A stretch of DNA of 64,000 nucleotides from Lentisphaerota bacterium. Its GTDB lineage: Bacteria; Verrucomicrobiota; Kiritimatiellia; UBA8416; JAUUYL01. The DNA lies in NCBI GenBank assembly GCA_030590485.1, contig JAUUYL010000002.1, forward strand, positions 33,162 through 97,161, written 5' to 3'. The notes under the pieces are model-generated. The model saw nothing but the letters and a program-made list of their open reading frames with translations. It did no database searches and was not told the origin of the DNA. The translations under genes were made by a program, and so were the position numbers. Below, piece by piece: positions 28,073 to 37,660 of this stretch. Positions within the stretch are counted from its first letter, which is position 1. Each line of letters begins with the position of its first letter.

Positions 28073-29947
28073 TCAGGCAAATTCAATCCGAAAACTGCAA
28101 ACACCGTCAGCCGGCCTGCTGGTGACCTTAAACTCACTCCTGTTGAACACAGCCTGCATAGGCTTATTATCAAGCAACACTTCTGCCGTAAATCCACTTA
28201 TGCCATTACGCTTGGCAATAACAGCCAGATGCTTGAAAAGGAATGTTCCTATACCATGATTCTGCCAGCCGTCCTTAACAGTAAACGCGACTTCAGCCAT
28301 GTTTGTGGTCTTATCAAGATAGTACCTTCCGACAGCAATAATATCATCACCATGCGGCTCCGGAACCGTACCGATAATCGCTATATCCGAACGATGATCT
28401 ATAAAGACAAAATCCTTGATCTGCCTCCGCGGCACATGCTTCACATGAGACATGAAACGATAATACCTGGTTTCCTCCGAGAGCTGGTTGAAAAGATCTT
28501 TCAACCCCGACTCATCAGTAGGATGCATTGGTCTAAAATTCACCTGCGTTCCGTCATGAAGAACATGCGCTGTCTTGAAATCGGGAGGACCAATCACCAT
28601 CTTACCTACAACTTCATTGTAATCCGGACTGAGTAGCTTGGCTTCGACAGCATCCTTGGCCAACTGCGCCCTGAAATCAGGATGAGCTATACTAATCAAG
28701 GCAATTGCCCTCTCTTGCACACTCTTGCCGTGCAAATATGCCACACCATATTCAGTCACTACATAATGCACATCACCACGCGTAGTAACAACACCAGCAC
28801 CCGGAGTCAATTGAGTGCTAATCCTGGAGACAGTTCCTTTCTTAGCGGTCGATGGCAAAGCAATAATAGCCTTACCACCCTTTGAAGCCGCAGCGCCACG
28901 ATTAAAGTCTACCTGACCTCCTATACCCGAATAAAAACTTGCCCCCAGCGAGTCAGCACAAACCTGACCTGTCAGATCCACTTCCAGAGCCACATTGATA
29001 GCGACCTGCTTGTGCTGACGACTTATCACATAAGGATCATTAACATACTCTGTAGGATTAAAAGAAAAGAGCGGGTTGTTATCCACATAATCATAAAGCT
29101 TCTTTGTTCCCATACAAAAACTGGCCACGATCTTACCAGAATCCCGAGTCTTCAACTTGCCCGTAACAGCACCTGCCTCTATCAGATCAATGATCGAATC
29201 TGTGAACATCTCCGTATGAATTCCTAGATCTTTCTTTTCCTTCAAATACTCCATTACGGCCTGAGGAATGGCACCAATTCCAAATTCCACAGTAGACTCA
29301 TCCTCTATAAGAGCAGCAATATATTCGCCTATCTGCCTGATGTCATCAGTCGGCTCAAATGGAAGCACCTCGATCAACGGCATGTCTATTGGCACCAGAA
29401 TATCAATATCATAAACATCAATAAAACTGTTACCCAGCGTCTTTGGCATCTGAGGATTGACTTGAGCAATTACCAGACTTGCGTTTTCCGCAGCACTTTT
29501 GACTATATCTATTGAAACACCAAGACTACACAGCCCACGCTCATCGGGAGGCGAAACATGAATCAACGCAACGTCCAATGGAAGTTGCCCGGAAGAAAAC
29601 AAGCCCGGTATGTCCGACAGAAATATCGGCGTATAGTCACCAAATCCCTGCTGAATTATATCGCGAACATTCTTTGAAATGAAAAAGCTGTTTACACGAA
29701 AATTCTCTACCAATTCTCGAGCCGCATATGGAGCATCGCCCTGAGTAAGCAAGTGGACGATCTCTGTGTCGGAAAGCTCACTTTTCTTGGCTACCAATGC
29801 TTTGATCAGCTCTTCAGGCTGAGCGCAACCAGTAGCTACAAACACCCTCTGACCGGCAACTATGTTCTTTACGGCTTCCTGAGGCGTCGCGATCATATCC
29901 TGATACTTACTCTGCCACTCCGCATCATATGTCAGTTTTTTACTCAT
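28073..29947 (-). CDS. Acetyl-CoA hydrolase/CoA-transferase family protein with C-terminal GNAT domain
   Basis: CoA-transferase core (FGIGAIPQAVMEYL..GGQVDFNRGAAASKGGKAIIALPSTAKKGTVSRI..TTRGDVHYVVTEYGVAYLHGKS), then a GNAT domain (AEVAFTVKDGWQNHGIGTFLFKHLAVIAKRNGI). Confidence 0.9.
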   Translation of the reverse strand: MSKKLTYDAEWQSKYQDMIATPQEAVKNIVAGQRVFVATGCAQPEELIKALVAKKSELSDTEIVHLLTQGDAPYAARELVENFRVNSFFISKNVRDIIQQGFGDYTPIFLSDIPGLFSSGQLPLDVALIHVSPPDERGLCSLGVSIDIVKSAAENASLVIAQVNPQMPKTLGNSFIDVYDIDILVPIDMPLIEVLPFEPTDDIRQIGEYIAALIEDESTVEFGIGAIPQAVMEYLKEKKDLGIHTEMFTDSIIDLIEAGAVTGKLKTRDSGKIVASFCMGTKKLYDYVDNNPLFSFNPTEYVNDPYVISRQHKQVAINVALEVDLTGQVCADSLGASFYSGIGGQVDFNRGAAASKGGKAIIALPSTAKKGTVSRISTQLTPGAGVVTTRGDVHYVVTEYGVAYLHGKSVQERAIALISIAHPDFRAQLAKDAVEAKLLSPDYNEVVGKMVIGPPDFKTAHVLHDGTQVNFRPMHPTDESGLKDLFNQLSEETRYYRFMSHVKHVPRRQIKDFVFIDHRSDIAIIGTVPEPHGDDIIAVGRYYLDKTTNMAEVAFTVKDGWQNHGIGTFLFKHLAVIAKRNGISGFTAEVLLDNKPMQAVFNRSEFKVTSRPADGVCSFRIEFA

Positions 29948-32046
29948 GATAAATCCCCCGAAAGTGTAAAGCGCGCATCCGCAGCTACCGAATCTTCACC
30001 AGGCTGGCCCACAATAAAAGGATTAATGTCCATTTCCTGAATCTCCGGGAAATCAGTAACCAGCTGACTGATCCGCTGGAGCGCAGTTGCCAGCGCCTTT
30101 ATATCAACGCGGCCTTGCCCTCTTGCACCCTCGAGAAGAGCATACGACTTCGTGCTCTCCAGCATTTGCATCGCCTCGACCTCCGTAATTGGTGCAATGT
30201 GAAAAGTCACATCCTTCATGATCTCGACAAATATACCGCCCAGTCCGAACATTAACATCGGCCCAAACTGCGGATCACGCGTCATGCCAAGAATGACTTC
30301 CCTACCCCTCTTACACATCTTTTCTAGATAAACACCCTCATCCAGATTGGCACCAGGCACATTTTCGCTTATACGCATCATCATCAGATCAAAAGCATCA
30401 CGCACTGCATTTGCAGAATCAAGGTTCAGCTTCACCCCGCCCATATCGGATTTATGAATAATATCAGGTGACGAGATCTTCATTGCCAACGGATACCCTA
30501 TTCTCTTGGCAACATCAACTGCCTCGTCAGCGGTACAGGCCAAATGTCCCTCAGGAACATTAAAACCATAAGCTCTTAAGATATCCTTTGCTGGCGCCTC
30601 AGCAACCTGCAAACGCTTAGTCCGTACCTGCCGCTTGATTATCCTCTTGGCGCGACGCCTGTTAACCAGAAATCGAGTCAGGACTCTTGGCGGTCTTTTC
30701 AACCAGGCCGCATAATCCACCATTGCCTTCAAGGCAGCGACCGCCCTTTCCGGCGAAGGATAATCAGGCAGATTCAGCGACATTAATACATCACGCCCCT
30801 TTGAAACATCAAGGCCGCCCATAAATGACACCACTATAGGCTTCTCATTCCTCGCGCACTCCGCAATTGCCCTCGCCGTCTCTGCCGGTTTTGTCATAGC
30901 CTGCGGAGTCAAAATTATCACGATTGCATCGACCGATTCATCATCCTGCGCAGCCTTAACAGCCATAACATAGCGCGCGGAATCGGCATCACCCAGCACA
31001 TCAATTGGATTCCCAACGCTCGCCGCAGCAGGCAGCTTGCTTGCCAACGCCGTTGCAGAAGCATTATTGAGCTCACATATCTCCATTCCGGCCAACTCAA
31101 CCGCATCAGCAGCCATAATCCCCGGCCCACCAGCATTGGTTATAATCGCCACCCTGTCGCCTTTAGGTAAAGGCTGCATGGCAAATGCCATCGCGTAATC
31201 AAACAGAGACTCAAAAGTATCAGCCCTGACAACTCCAGAACGATGAAATGCAGCACCGTACGCTATATCCGCACCCGCCAAACTTCCCGTATGAGATGAA
31301 GCCGCCTTACCGCCAGCCTGCGTCACTCCAGACTTAAAAATAACAACCGGCTTGTTCACGGAAGCTTCCTCCGCAGCTTTCATGAATTCATCGCCAGAAC
31401 TTATGCTCTCCAGATACCCCACAATCACCGTCGTCTCATCATCATTAGCGAATGCTGTCAAAAAATCAGTCTCCGACACATCCGCCTTATTACCCATGCT
31501 TATCAGCTTCGATAAACCAAGATTGCGGGATGCCGACCAATCAAGAATAGCCGTACATAGAGCTCCCGACTGAGAAACAACCGAGATGCCGCCTGGAGCA
31601 GGCATATGAGTAGCAAAAGAAGCATTCATTCCGTGATGCGCATTGATAAGACCCAGACAATTAGGCCCCAGCAACCGAACACCACGCGCTGAACATTTAG
31701 CCGCTATCTCAAGTTCCAGCTTCAGCCCTTCTTCGCCTACCTCCTTGAAACCCGCAGTTATAATCGTAATGGCCTTGGCTCCTGCCTCTATCGCATCATC
31801 AACCGCCTGCACAACAAATCTTGTAGGAATAGCGATTACCGCCATCTCTATTTTCTGCCCGTACGTCTTAAGATCGGAATAGCATTTGACTCCGCAAACC
31901 TCGTCAGACGACGGGTTAACAGGCACAATTGCACCCTTATACCCACCTTTTACGAGGTTATTAAGCACTTCATAGCCGACCTTACCGGGCGTGCGAGACG
32001 CGCCAATAACAGCTATAGAATCCGGTTTTAAAAGACTTTCCAACAT
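29944..32046 (-). CDS. ADP-forming acetate/acyl-CoA synthetase, fused alpha and beta subunits
   Basis: CoA-binding domain (SIAVIGASRTPGKVGYEVLNNL), succinyl-CoA ligase-like domain (SQSGALCTAILDW), ATP-grasp domain (YPLAMKISSPDIIHKSDMGGVKLNL). 4-nt overlap with the next gene. Confidence 0.93.
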   Translation of the reverse strand: MLESLLKPDSIAVIGASRTPGKVGYEVLNNLVKGGYKGAIVPVNPSSDEVCGVKCYSDLKTYGQKIEMAVIAIPTRFVVQAVDDAIEAGAKAITIITAGFKEVGEEGLKLELEIAAKCSARGVRLLGPNCLGLINAHHGMNASFATHMPAPGGISVVSQSGALCTAILDWSASRNLGLSKLISMGNKADVSETDFLTAFANDDETTVIVGYLESISSGDEFMKAAEEASVNKPVVIFKSGVTQAGGKAASSHTGSLAGADIAYGAAFHRSGVVRADTFESLFDYAMAFAMQPLPKGDRVAIITNAGGPGIMAADAVELAGMEICELNNASATALASKLPAAASVGNPIDVLGDADSARYVMAVKAAQDDESVDAIVIILTPQAMTKPAETARAIAECARNEKPIVVSFMGGLDVSKGRDVLMSLNLPDYPSPERAVAALKAMVDYAAWLKRPPRVLTRFLVNRRRAKRIIKRQVRTKRLQVAEAPAKDILRAYGFNVPEGHLACTADEAVDVAKRIGYPLAMKISSPDIIHKSDMGGVKLNLDSANAVRDAFDLMMMRISENVPGANLDEGVYLEKMCKRGREVILGMTRDPQFGPMLMFGLGGIFVEIMKDVTFHIAPITEVEAMQMLESTKSYALLEGARGQGRVDIKALATALQRISQLVTDFPEIQEMDINPFIVGQPGEDSVAADARFTLSGDLS

Positions 32047-32233
32047 AAAGCTCTCCCTGCAATTAAGAAACAGCTAAGCATACTTGATGGAAAATTATTA
32101 AGCAAACAAATACCTCAAAACATCGTCAAAAAAAATAACAGGTTCGGGTCTGACGGCAGATTTCGAAGATTATCACCGGCGGCATGACTTCGGCGGAATT
32201 ACGAACAGATACAGAGGGCCATTGCTTTTTGTG

Positions 32234-32560
32234 CTAAATATTAACGCTCTCGCGGGGCACAGCATTTAAATACAAGTTTACCAACTCTTCCGCGCCTTGT
32301 GCCGGCGCACCCAATAAAACCTCGATCCCTGATGCTGCCAAAGACGACATAGTCTGCGGAACCATATCACCAGCAATCACGACATTGGTGCCCTGTTCTA
32401 AAAGCCATCCGGACAGTTGGCTCTGCATGGTACATGGAGGCGTTTCGACGGTACGGCCAACAACGTTTCCAGTGATAGGATCTATATCCATAATTTCGAA
32501 TTGTTCGCAATGCCTAAAGTCCGTTGCCTTGCCACCTGAAACCGGTACCGCTATCTTCAT
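32234..32560 (-). CDS. NifX/NifB-type (dinitrogenase iron-molybdenum cofactor family, MTH1175-like) protein
   Basis: MKIAVPVSGGKATDFRHCEQFEIMDID..GTNVVIAGDMVPQTMSSLAASGIEVLLGAP. Confidence 0.88.
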   Translation of the reverse strand: MKIAVPVSGGKATDFRHCEQFEIMDIDPITGNVVGRTVETPPCTMQSQLSGWLLEQGTNVVIAGDMVPQTMSSLAASGIEVLLGAPAQGAEELVNLYLNAVPRESVNI

Positions 32561-32865
32561 GCCTCACCCTCCATAGTTAAAAAGAAAACTCCGCCTTCCA
32601 ATCGTAATGCCTTACCTTTTGATAAAATATCCGCAACTTTGTGTCGCGCTGAATTGATGATTCTGCCGAATGTCTGCCTGGACACATTCATACTGCGGGC
32701 AGCATGTTCCTGATAAAAGCCCTCGGCGTCGGCAAGACGAATAGCCTCAAACTCATCAAGGGTAAGGATTACTTCTTCAAGATCTTTGACCGGCACCCCC
32801 ACAGGTCGGAAGCAAACCGCTCGCGGAAGCCTCATTATCCTTCTTCTGCTACATGGTCTAACCAT
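32557..32865 (-). CDS. DUF134 family protein (putative HTH DNA-binding)
   Basis: LTLDEFEAIRLADAEGFYQEHAARSMNVSRQTFGRIINSARHKVADIL; 4-nt overlap with the NifX-like gene. Confidence 0.9.
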   Translation of the reverse strand: MVRPCSRRRIMRLPRAVCFRPVGVPVKDLEEVILTLDEFEAIRLADAEGFYQEHAARSMNVSRQTFGRIINSARHKVADILSKGKALRLEGGVFFLTMEGEA

Positions 32866-32891
32866 CTCATACTCCTTGATGTATTATTTGA

Positions 32892-32911
32892 TTATGGGCA
32901 TATGCCCATAA
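32892..32911. promoter_or_regulatory. Perfect 20-bp palindrome (putative operator) in divergent intergenic region
   Basis: TTATGGGCATATGCCCATAA is its own reverse complement. Confidence 0.75.
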
Positions 32912-32976
32912 CATGCAAGAAAAAAGTGATTTATTTCTGTTATTTTTCGAAATTCTAGCTGAGAATCAGTCTTCTT

Positions 32977-33828
32977 ATGGAATATCAGGATCAAACAAGT
33001 TCAGCATTCAAACCGCGTGGAACCACAAAATACGTGCGAATGATTATTATAGCCTGCTGCGTAGGCTTTGTTCTACAGCTGCTTGCCGATCAATTGCTCA
33101 CAAATGTTTTTGCTCTGAGCCTGGCGGGAATCTCCAAACTATACATATGGCAGCCTCTGACCTATATCTTTCTTCACGGCGGAGCTTGGCACTTGTTAAT
33201 CAACATGCTGATCTTTTATTTTGTGGGCGGTGAAGTTGAATATGTCTTAGGACCAAAACGGTTCATTAAACTGTTCCTCGCTTCCGGCATCATTGCTGGA
33301 ATCGGATGGCTGACGATCAGCTTCTTTACCAAGACTTACGGTCCATGTGTTGGCGCTTCAGGTGCCGTTGCCGGCATTCTCTGCTGCTTCGCTGGAATGT
33401 TTCCGGACAAAACCATCACCCTTCTCCTTTTCTTCATCCTTCCGGTAACCATGAAAGCGCGTACAATGGCACTTGGTATCATTGCATTCTCCGCATTAAT
33501 GATGGCCTCCAACGCAGGTAATGTAGCCCACTCTGCACATCTCTTCGGAGCACTCGCAGGCTATCTCTACGGACTCAGAATATACAAAAACCCCGGCTTG
33601 CTTGATTCCCACCTGTACAGCCAGCCGAACAGCAATCCAATCACTTCTTTTTTCTCCAATATCCGCGCAAAGATCAAACGAAGCCAATTCAAAGTCGTTC
33701 CGCACGAGGAAGAGCCGCCTACACAGCAGGAAATCAACCGGATACTGGATAAGATCAACGCACAAGGCATGAAAAGCCTCACAATAAGAGAAAGGCAAGC
33801 CCTCAGACGGGCCAGCGATAAAGAATGA
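32977..33828 (+). CDS. Rhomboid-family intramembrane serine protease
   Basis: YIFLHGGAWHLLINMLIFYFVGGEVE; GASGAVAGI catalytic Ser motif; AHSAHLFGALAGYLYG His motif. Confidence 0.9.
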   Translation: MEYQDQTSSAFKPRGTTKYVRMIIIACCVGFVLQLLADQLLTNVFALSLAGISKLYIWQPLTYIFLHGGAWHLLINMLIFYFVGGEVEYVLGPKRFIKLFLASGIIAGIGWLTISFFTKTYGPCVGASGAVAGILCCFAGMFPDKTITLLLFFILPVTMKARTMALGIIAFSALMMASNAGNVAHSAHLFGALAGYLYGLRIYKNPGLLDSHLYSQPNSNPITSFFSNIRAKIKRSQFKVVPHEEEPPTQQEINRILDKINAQGMKSLTIRERQALRRASDKE

Positions 33829-34904
33829 CTACTGAACCATGCGTCTGCAGCAAACCAACTGTATGCTTTGACAGCTTCCTCTGGACAGACGGAGTCGTCG
33901 AAACTGCTATCGGAACAACACCAAGAGTCAAAACCGAGCTCTCCACCGCCGATATGTTCGGCTGGTGGCGCGTACGCTGGGCAATAGGTCGAGACCACTT
34001 TACCGTACCACCTGGACTCTATGCCGTTGGCAACCCTGACAAGACTTCCCATGTCATAGTCACTGCTAACTACAAAATGAGCTTCGACTATGTACGAAAA
34101 AACCTTCAAGACAGAAACGCCTGGATTCTCGTGCTGGACACAAAAGGCATCAATGTCTGGTGCGCCGCCGGAAAAGGCACATTCGGCAACACAGAACTTA
34201 TACTTCGAATAAAAGACACTAAACTTGAAGACATCGTTGAAAACAAACGCGTCATCATTCCTCAACTCAGCGCATCGGGCGTATGCGCAAGGACAGTCGC
34301 TGACCAATCAGGGTTTAAAGTCACATTCGGTCCTATACGCGCCAGCGATTTGCCGCAATTCATTGATGACGGCCTTAAAGCCACACCAGAAATGAGGCGC
34401 GTAAAGTTCACCCCCTTTGACAGAACTGTTCTGATTCCCGTCGAGCTGGTTCTTGCAGGGAAATACATGATTCCCTCGATCATGGCGCTTATAGCCCTCT
34501 CCATAACCATTTCACGCTGGCTCGACACCGGTGCTGTCGACATCGGAAGTCGCGGAACCGTAGCCCTGATTTGCGCATGGCTGGCTGGCAGCATCCTGGG
34601 TCCGCTCGCACTACCATTTCTGCCAGGCAGAGCCTTCTCCATGAAGGGCGCTATGGCAGGCGCCATCACCTTCGGCCTTCTATGCCCGTTCATCATCAAT
34701 AGAGCCGCAACAGCAGAACTTATAACCTGGGCACTCATTATCCCGGCAATAGCGTCGTTTATCACTATGAACTTCACTGGAACCAGCACATATGCATCTC
34801 CATCAGGGGTTAAGAAGGAAATGAAATATTCTGTACCCTGCCAAGTCGTCGCATGCATCGCAGGGCTCGCATGCTTGACCGTAGCTTATATCGGACTATC
34901 CTAA
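33825..34904 (+). CDS. hgcA: HgcA: corrinoid mercury-methylation protein
   Basis: Diagnostic cap-helix motif NVWCAAGKGTF (Cys113, codon 34161..34163) in a CdhD-like corrinoid domain, followed by a C-terminal multi-TM domain. Immediately followed by hgcB. Confidence 0.95.
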   Translation: MTTEPCVCSKPTVCFDSFLWTDGVVETAIGTTPRVKTELSTADMFGWWRVRWAIGRDHFTVPPGLYAVGNPDKTSHVIVTANYKMSFDYVRKNLQDRNAWILVLDTKGINVWCAAGKGTFGNTELILRIKDTKLEDIVENKRVIIPQLSASGVCARTVADQSGFKVTFGPIRASDLPQFIDDGLKATPEMRRVKFTPFDRTVLIPVELVLAGKYMIPSIMALIALSITISRWLDTGAVDIGSRGTVALICAWLAGSILGPLALPFLPGRAFSMKGAMAGAITFGLLCPFIINRAATAELITWALIIPAIASFITMNFTGTSTYASPSGVKKEMKYSVPCQVVACIAGLACLTVAYIGLS

Positions 34905-34920
34905 TAAGAAGAATAATATT

Positions 34921-35217
34921 ATGACAAATGACGTATATCTAAAAGATGTTGCCACACTCAAGCTGGATAGCAAGAAGTGTATCGGCTGCGGCGTATGCGC
35001 AAATGTCTGCCCTCATGCTGTATTCGAAATAGCCGACGGTAAAGCCATCATAACCGAGAAAGACAGATGCATGGAATGCGGTGCCTGCGCGCTCAACTGC
35101 CCTGTCGATGCCCTTGCAGTCGAATCCGGAGTTGGATGCGCTTCCGCATACATTAAAGGCGCCCTTACAGGAACAGAACCAACCTGCGATTGTTCATCAG
35201 GGTCAGATTGCTGCTAA
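34921..35217 (+). CDS. hgcB: HgcB: 2[4Fe-4S] ferredoxin partner of HgcA
   Basis: CIGCGVCANVCPHAVF and CMECGACALNCPVDAL, additional GVGCA cysteine, C-terminal CC pair. Directly downstream of hgcA. Confidence 0.94.
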   Translation: MTNDVYLKDVATLKLDSKKCIGCGVCANVCPHAVFEIADGKAIITEKDRCMECGACALNCPVDALAVESGVGCASAYIKGALTGTEPTCDCSSGSDCC

Positions 35218-35241
35218 CGCTGGATGTGCGCAGGAAAAACA

Positions 35242-37509
35242 TTACTTCTTCATCGCTTCTTCTATGGCACCAACTACCGCCTGTTTGCTCAACGGCTTGT
35301 TGATTATAGTCTCACCATCGGCAATGATCCCCGTCTGCCTCAAATGTGACTCAGGATAGCCGGATGCAAATATAACCCGCAGATCAGGCTTTATCTTCCT
35401 CAAATCGGCAACAAGCTGACATCCACCCTTTTCGGGCATCATTACATCTGTAATCAGAAGCGCTATCCTATCTTTGTTTTCCTCGAACAGACGTATAGCC
35501 TGAAAGCCGTCCTCAGCTTCCAGCACAGAGAATCCCATGTTCTGCAAAACATGAACAAGAACGTTTCTGACTATATAATCATCTTCAGCAATCAATATCT
35601 CATTACCTTCCAGCTTAGACTTGTCCAGATCGGGCGCCTGATCAACAATCTCACATTGCTCTGCTAACGGCAGATAAATGCGGAATGTTGTTCCATGCCC
35701 CGGCGCGCTATACACTGTCATGCTTCCGTTGTGCTGAGAAATAATTCCATACGCTGTCGACAAACCGAGACCTGTCGTGCGCCCCTTACCCTTGGTCGTA
35801 AAGAAAGGCTCAAAAACACGAGCCCTCACTTTTTCCGGCATACCGCAGCCTGTATCAGTAATCGAAACGACCGCAAAATCACCGCTGACAACATCTTCCT
35901 CACGCATGCCTTCCTGGCATTGGACAGCTTCCTTAGTCGTCAGATTGATCTTCGACGTCTCAATGGTCAACACCCCCCCGCCAGGCATAACATCAATCGC
36001 ATTCACGACAAGATACATAATAGCTTGCTCAATATGATCAGGATCAAGTTCTGTTACCAGCTTGTCACCTGAAGCTTTTATTTGCAATTCCACGCCATTC
36101 TCAATAGTCCTATCCAGCATTGCTTTCATGCCCTTGACAACACGATTAAGATCCGTCAGGCGTAGCGACACCGGTTTCTGATGCGCAAAAGCCAGCAAGT
36201 CACCTGTTAAAGAAGAAAGCCTGTTCGTTGATTCACTGATAGCATCAATATGAGCAATACAGTCCTCCGAGGAACTAACCTTAGATTTCAAAAGCTGTGT
36301 GTGACCCATGATGACTGCAAGCATATTAGTGAAGTCATGAGCAACACCACTGGCAAGCTGGCCAAGTGCCTCCATCTTCTGAGACTGACGCAATTGATTT
36401 TCAAGAAGTGCCTCCTGCGTAATATCCCTCTTAACAGCAACAAAGTTCACGATATCTCCATCTCCATTCCTGATTGGCGATATCACGGCATCCTCCTGAA
36501 AAAGCGAACCGTCTTTCTTTCGATTTGTGAAATGCCCGCGCCATACTCTACCGGCGGAAATAGAGGCCCAAAGATCTTTATACATCTCTTCGTCATGTTT
36601 CCCGCTCTTAACTACACCCGAGTTCTTTCCTATAACTTCACTGCTCGTATAACCTGTCATCTCCTCAAATGCAGGATTAACGTACTCAATTACGCCTTTT
36701 GGATCCGTAACAACAATAGATTCAGCCGCCGCTTTAACCGCAGCTTCCAGCTTCCGTAAGCCTTCTGTAGTATTCTGCAATTCTATCTGCGTCCTCAGAT
36801 GCATCTCATTGAGCGAACATCCCATGCATATGATTACAACCAGAAAAGACAACTCAATGACGTAAATACAATTATAAAAGCCCCAGCCCACAAATATATC
36901 GCTCAAAACCGCAAGGGTTAAGATCGCTATTCCTGTAATGATAGGTCTGGCTTCAAGCTTATTTCCTTTCTTAGAGAAAACCACCAGTGAGTAGAGAATA
37001 TATCCACAAGAAAAGAGACCAACAAGCCCTTGCACAACACAAAGAATTCCGGGCGTGACCTCGTGATATGCAATCGGAAATGCTCCGAGAAAAATAAATT
37101 TCTTTATTGATGCTTCCGCAGTCAACGTGAGTTCACTTCGGTCAATCGTCAGGATTAAAGCCTGAATGGCCAGATACCCCATAAGAAGACGATCAAGCCG
37201 CCTTGATTTGCGACCCGTGAATTCTGAGACAAACCAAAGAAATGCCGCGCCCATACCGCAAAGCAATATAAACTGCCATCTCTGCCAGATCATTCCAGTT
37301 TCAATGTTTGCGGATGCATAGAGAAATGACGATGCAAGATCATAAAACCCCGCCGAGAAACAAGCGGCGGCAAACGCCATATCAACAGACCAGCTCCGCA
37401 GACGAGAGCTATACATAAAGTGATATATGCCAACAGAAAAAGTTACACTGGCGGCACAGAGAACAACTATAGAGTGTACATTCATGTACTTTAAATGCCG
37501 AAACGACAA
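35242..37509 (-). CDS. Hybrid sensor histidine kinase (7 TM/PAS/HisKA-HATPase/receiver)
   Basis: N-terminal TM helices; PAS (EYVNPAFEEMTGYTSSEVIGKN); GVAHDFTNMLAVIMGH; TDTGCGMP, GLGLSTAYGI; receiver ILIAEDDYIVRNVL..LLITDVMMPEKGG. Confidence 0.95.
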   Translation of the reverse strand: MSFRHLKYMNVHSIVVLCAASVTFSVGIYHFMYSSRLRSWSVDMAFAAACFSAGFYDLASSFLYASANIETGMIWQRWQFILLCGMGAAFLWFVSEFTGRKSRRLDRLLMGYLAIQALILTIDRSELTLTAEASIKKFIFLGAFPIAYHEVTPGILCVVQGLVGLFSCGYILYSLVVFSKKGNKLEARPIITGIAILTLAVLSDIFVGWGFYNCIYVIELSFLVVIICMGCSLNEMHLRTQIELQNTTEGLRKLEAAVKAAAESIVVTDPKGVIEYVNPAFEEMTGYTSSEVIGKNSGVVKSGKHDEEMYKDLWASISAGRVWRGHFTNRKKDGSLFQEDAVISPIRNGDGDIVNFVAVKRDITQEALLENQLRQSQKMEALGQLASGVAHDFTNMLAVIMGHTQLLKSKVSSSEDCIAHIDAISESTNRLSSLTGDLLAFAHQKPVSLRLTDLNRVVKGMKAMLDRTIENGVELQIKASGDKLVTELDPDHIEQAIMYLVVNAIDVMPGGGVLTIETSKINLTTKEAVQCQEGMREEDVVSGDFAVVSITDTGCGMPEKVRARVFEPFFTTKGKGRTTGLGLSTAYGIISQHNGSMTVYSAPGHGTTFRIYLPLAEQCEIVDQAPDLDKSKLEGNEILIAEDDYIVRNVLVHVLQNMGFSVLEAEDGFQAIRLFEENKDRIALLITDVMMPEKGGCQLVADLRKIKPDLRVIFASGYPESHLRQTGIIADGETIINKPLSKQAVVGAIEEAMKK

Positions 37510-37660
37510 GGTGATCGAGAGCCTCGAACAACCTTGTCAGGATACAGCTTTTTTATTTACAGCAGATTAAAAAATCAGGGAATTCCGTAGAAACCCTGCG
37601 ACATACATTAGGTACCGTTATATCGAACAGATGGCGGGGTGGCAACAAAAAAATGAGTTT

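Noticed and set aside
33567-34858. Long minus-strand ORFs (33567..34307, 34262..34858) opposite rhomboid/hgcA
   Set aside because: Antisense shadow ORFs; the plus-strand genes have diagnostic motifs.
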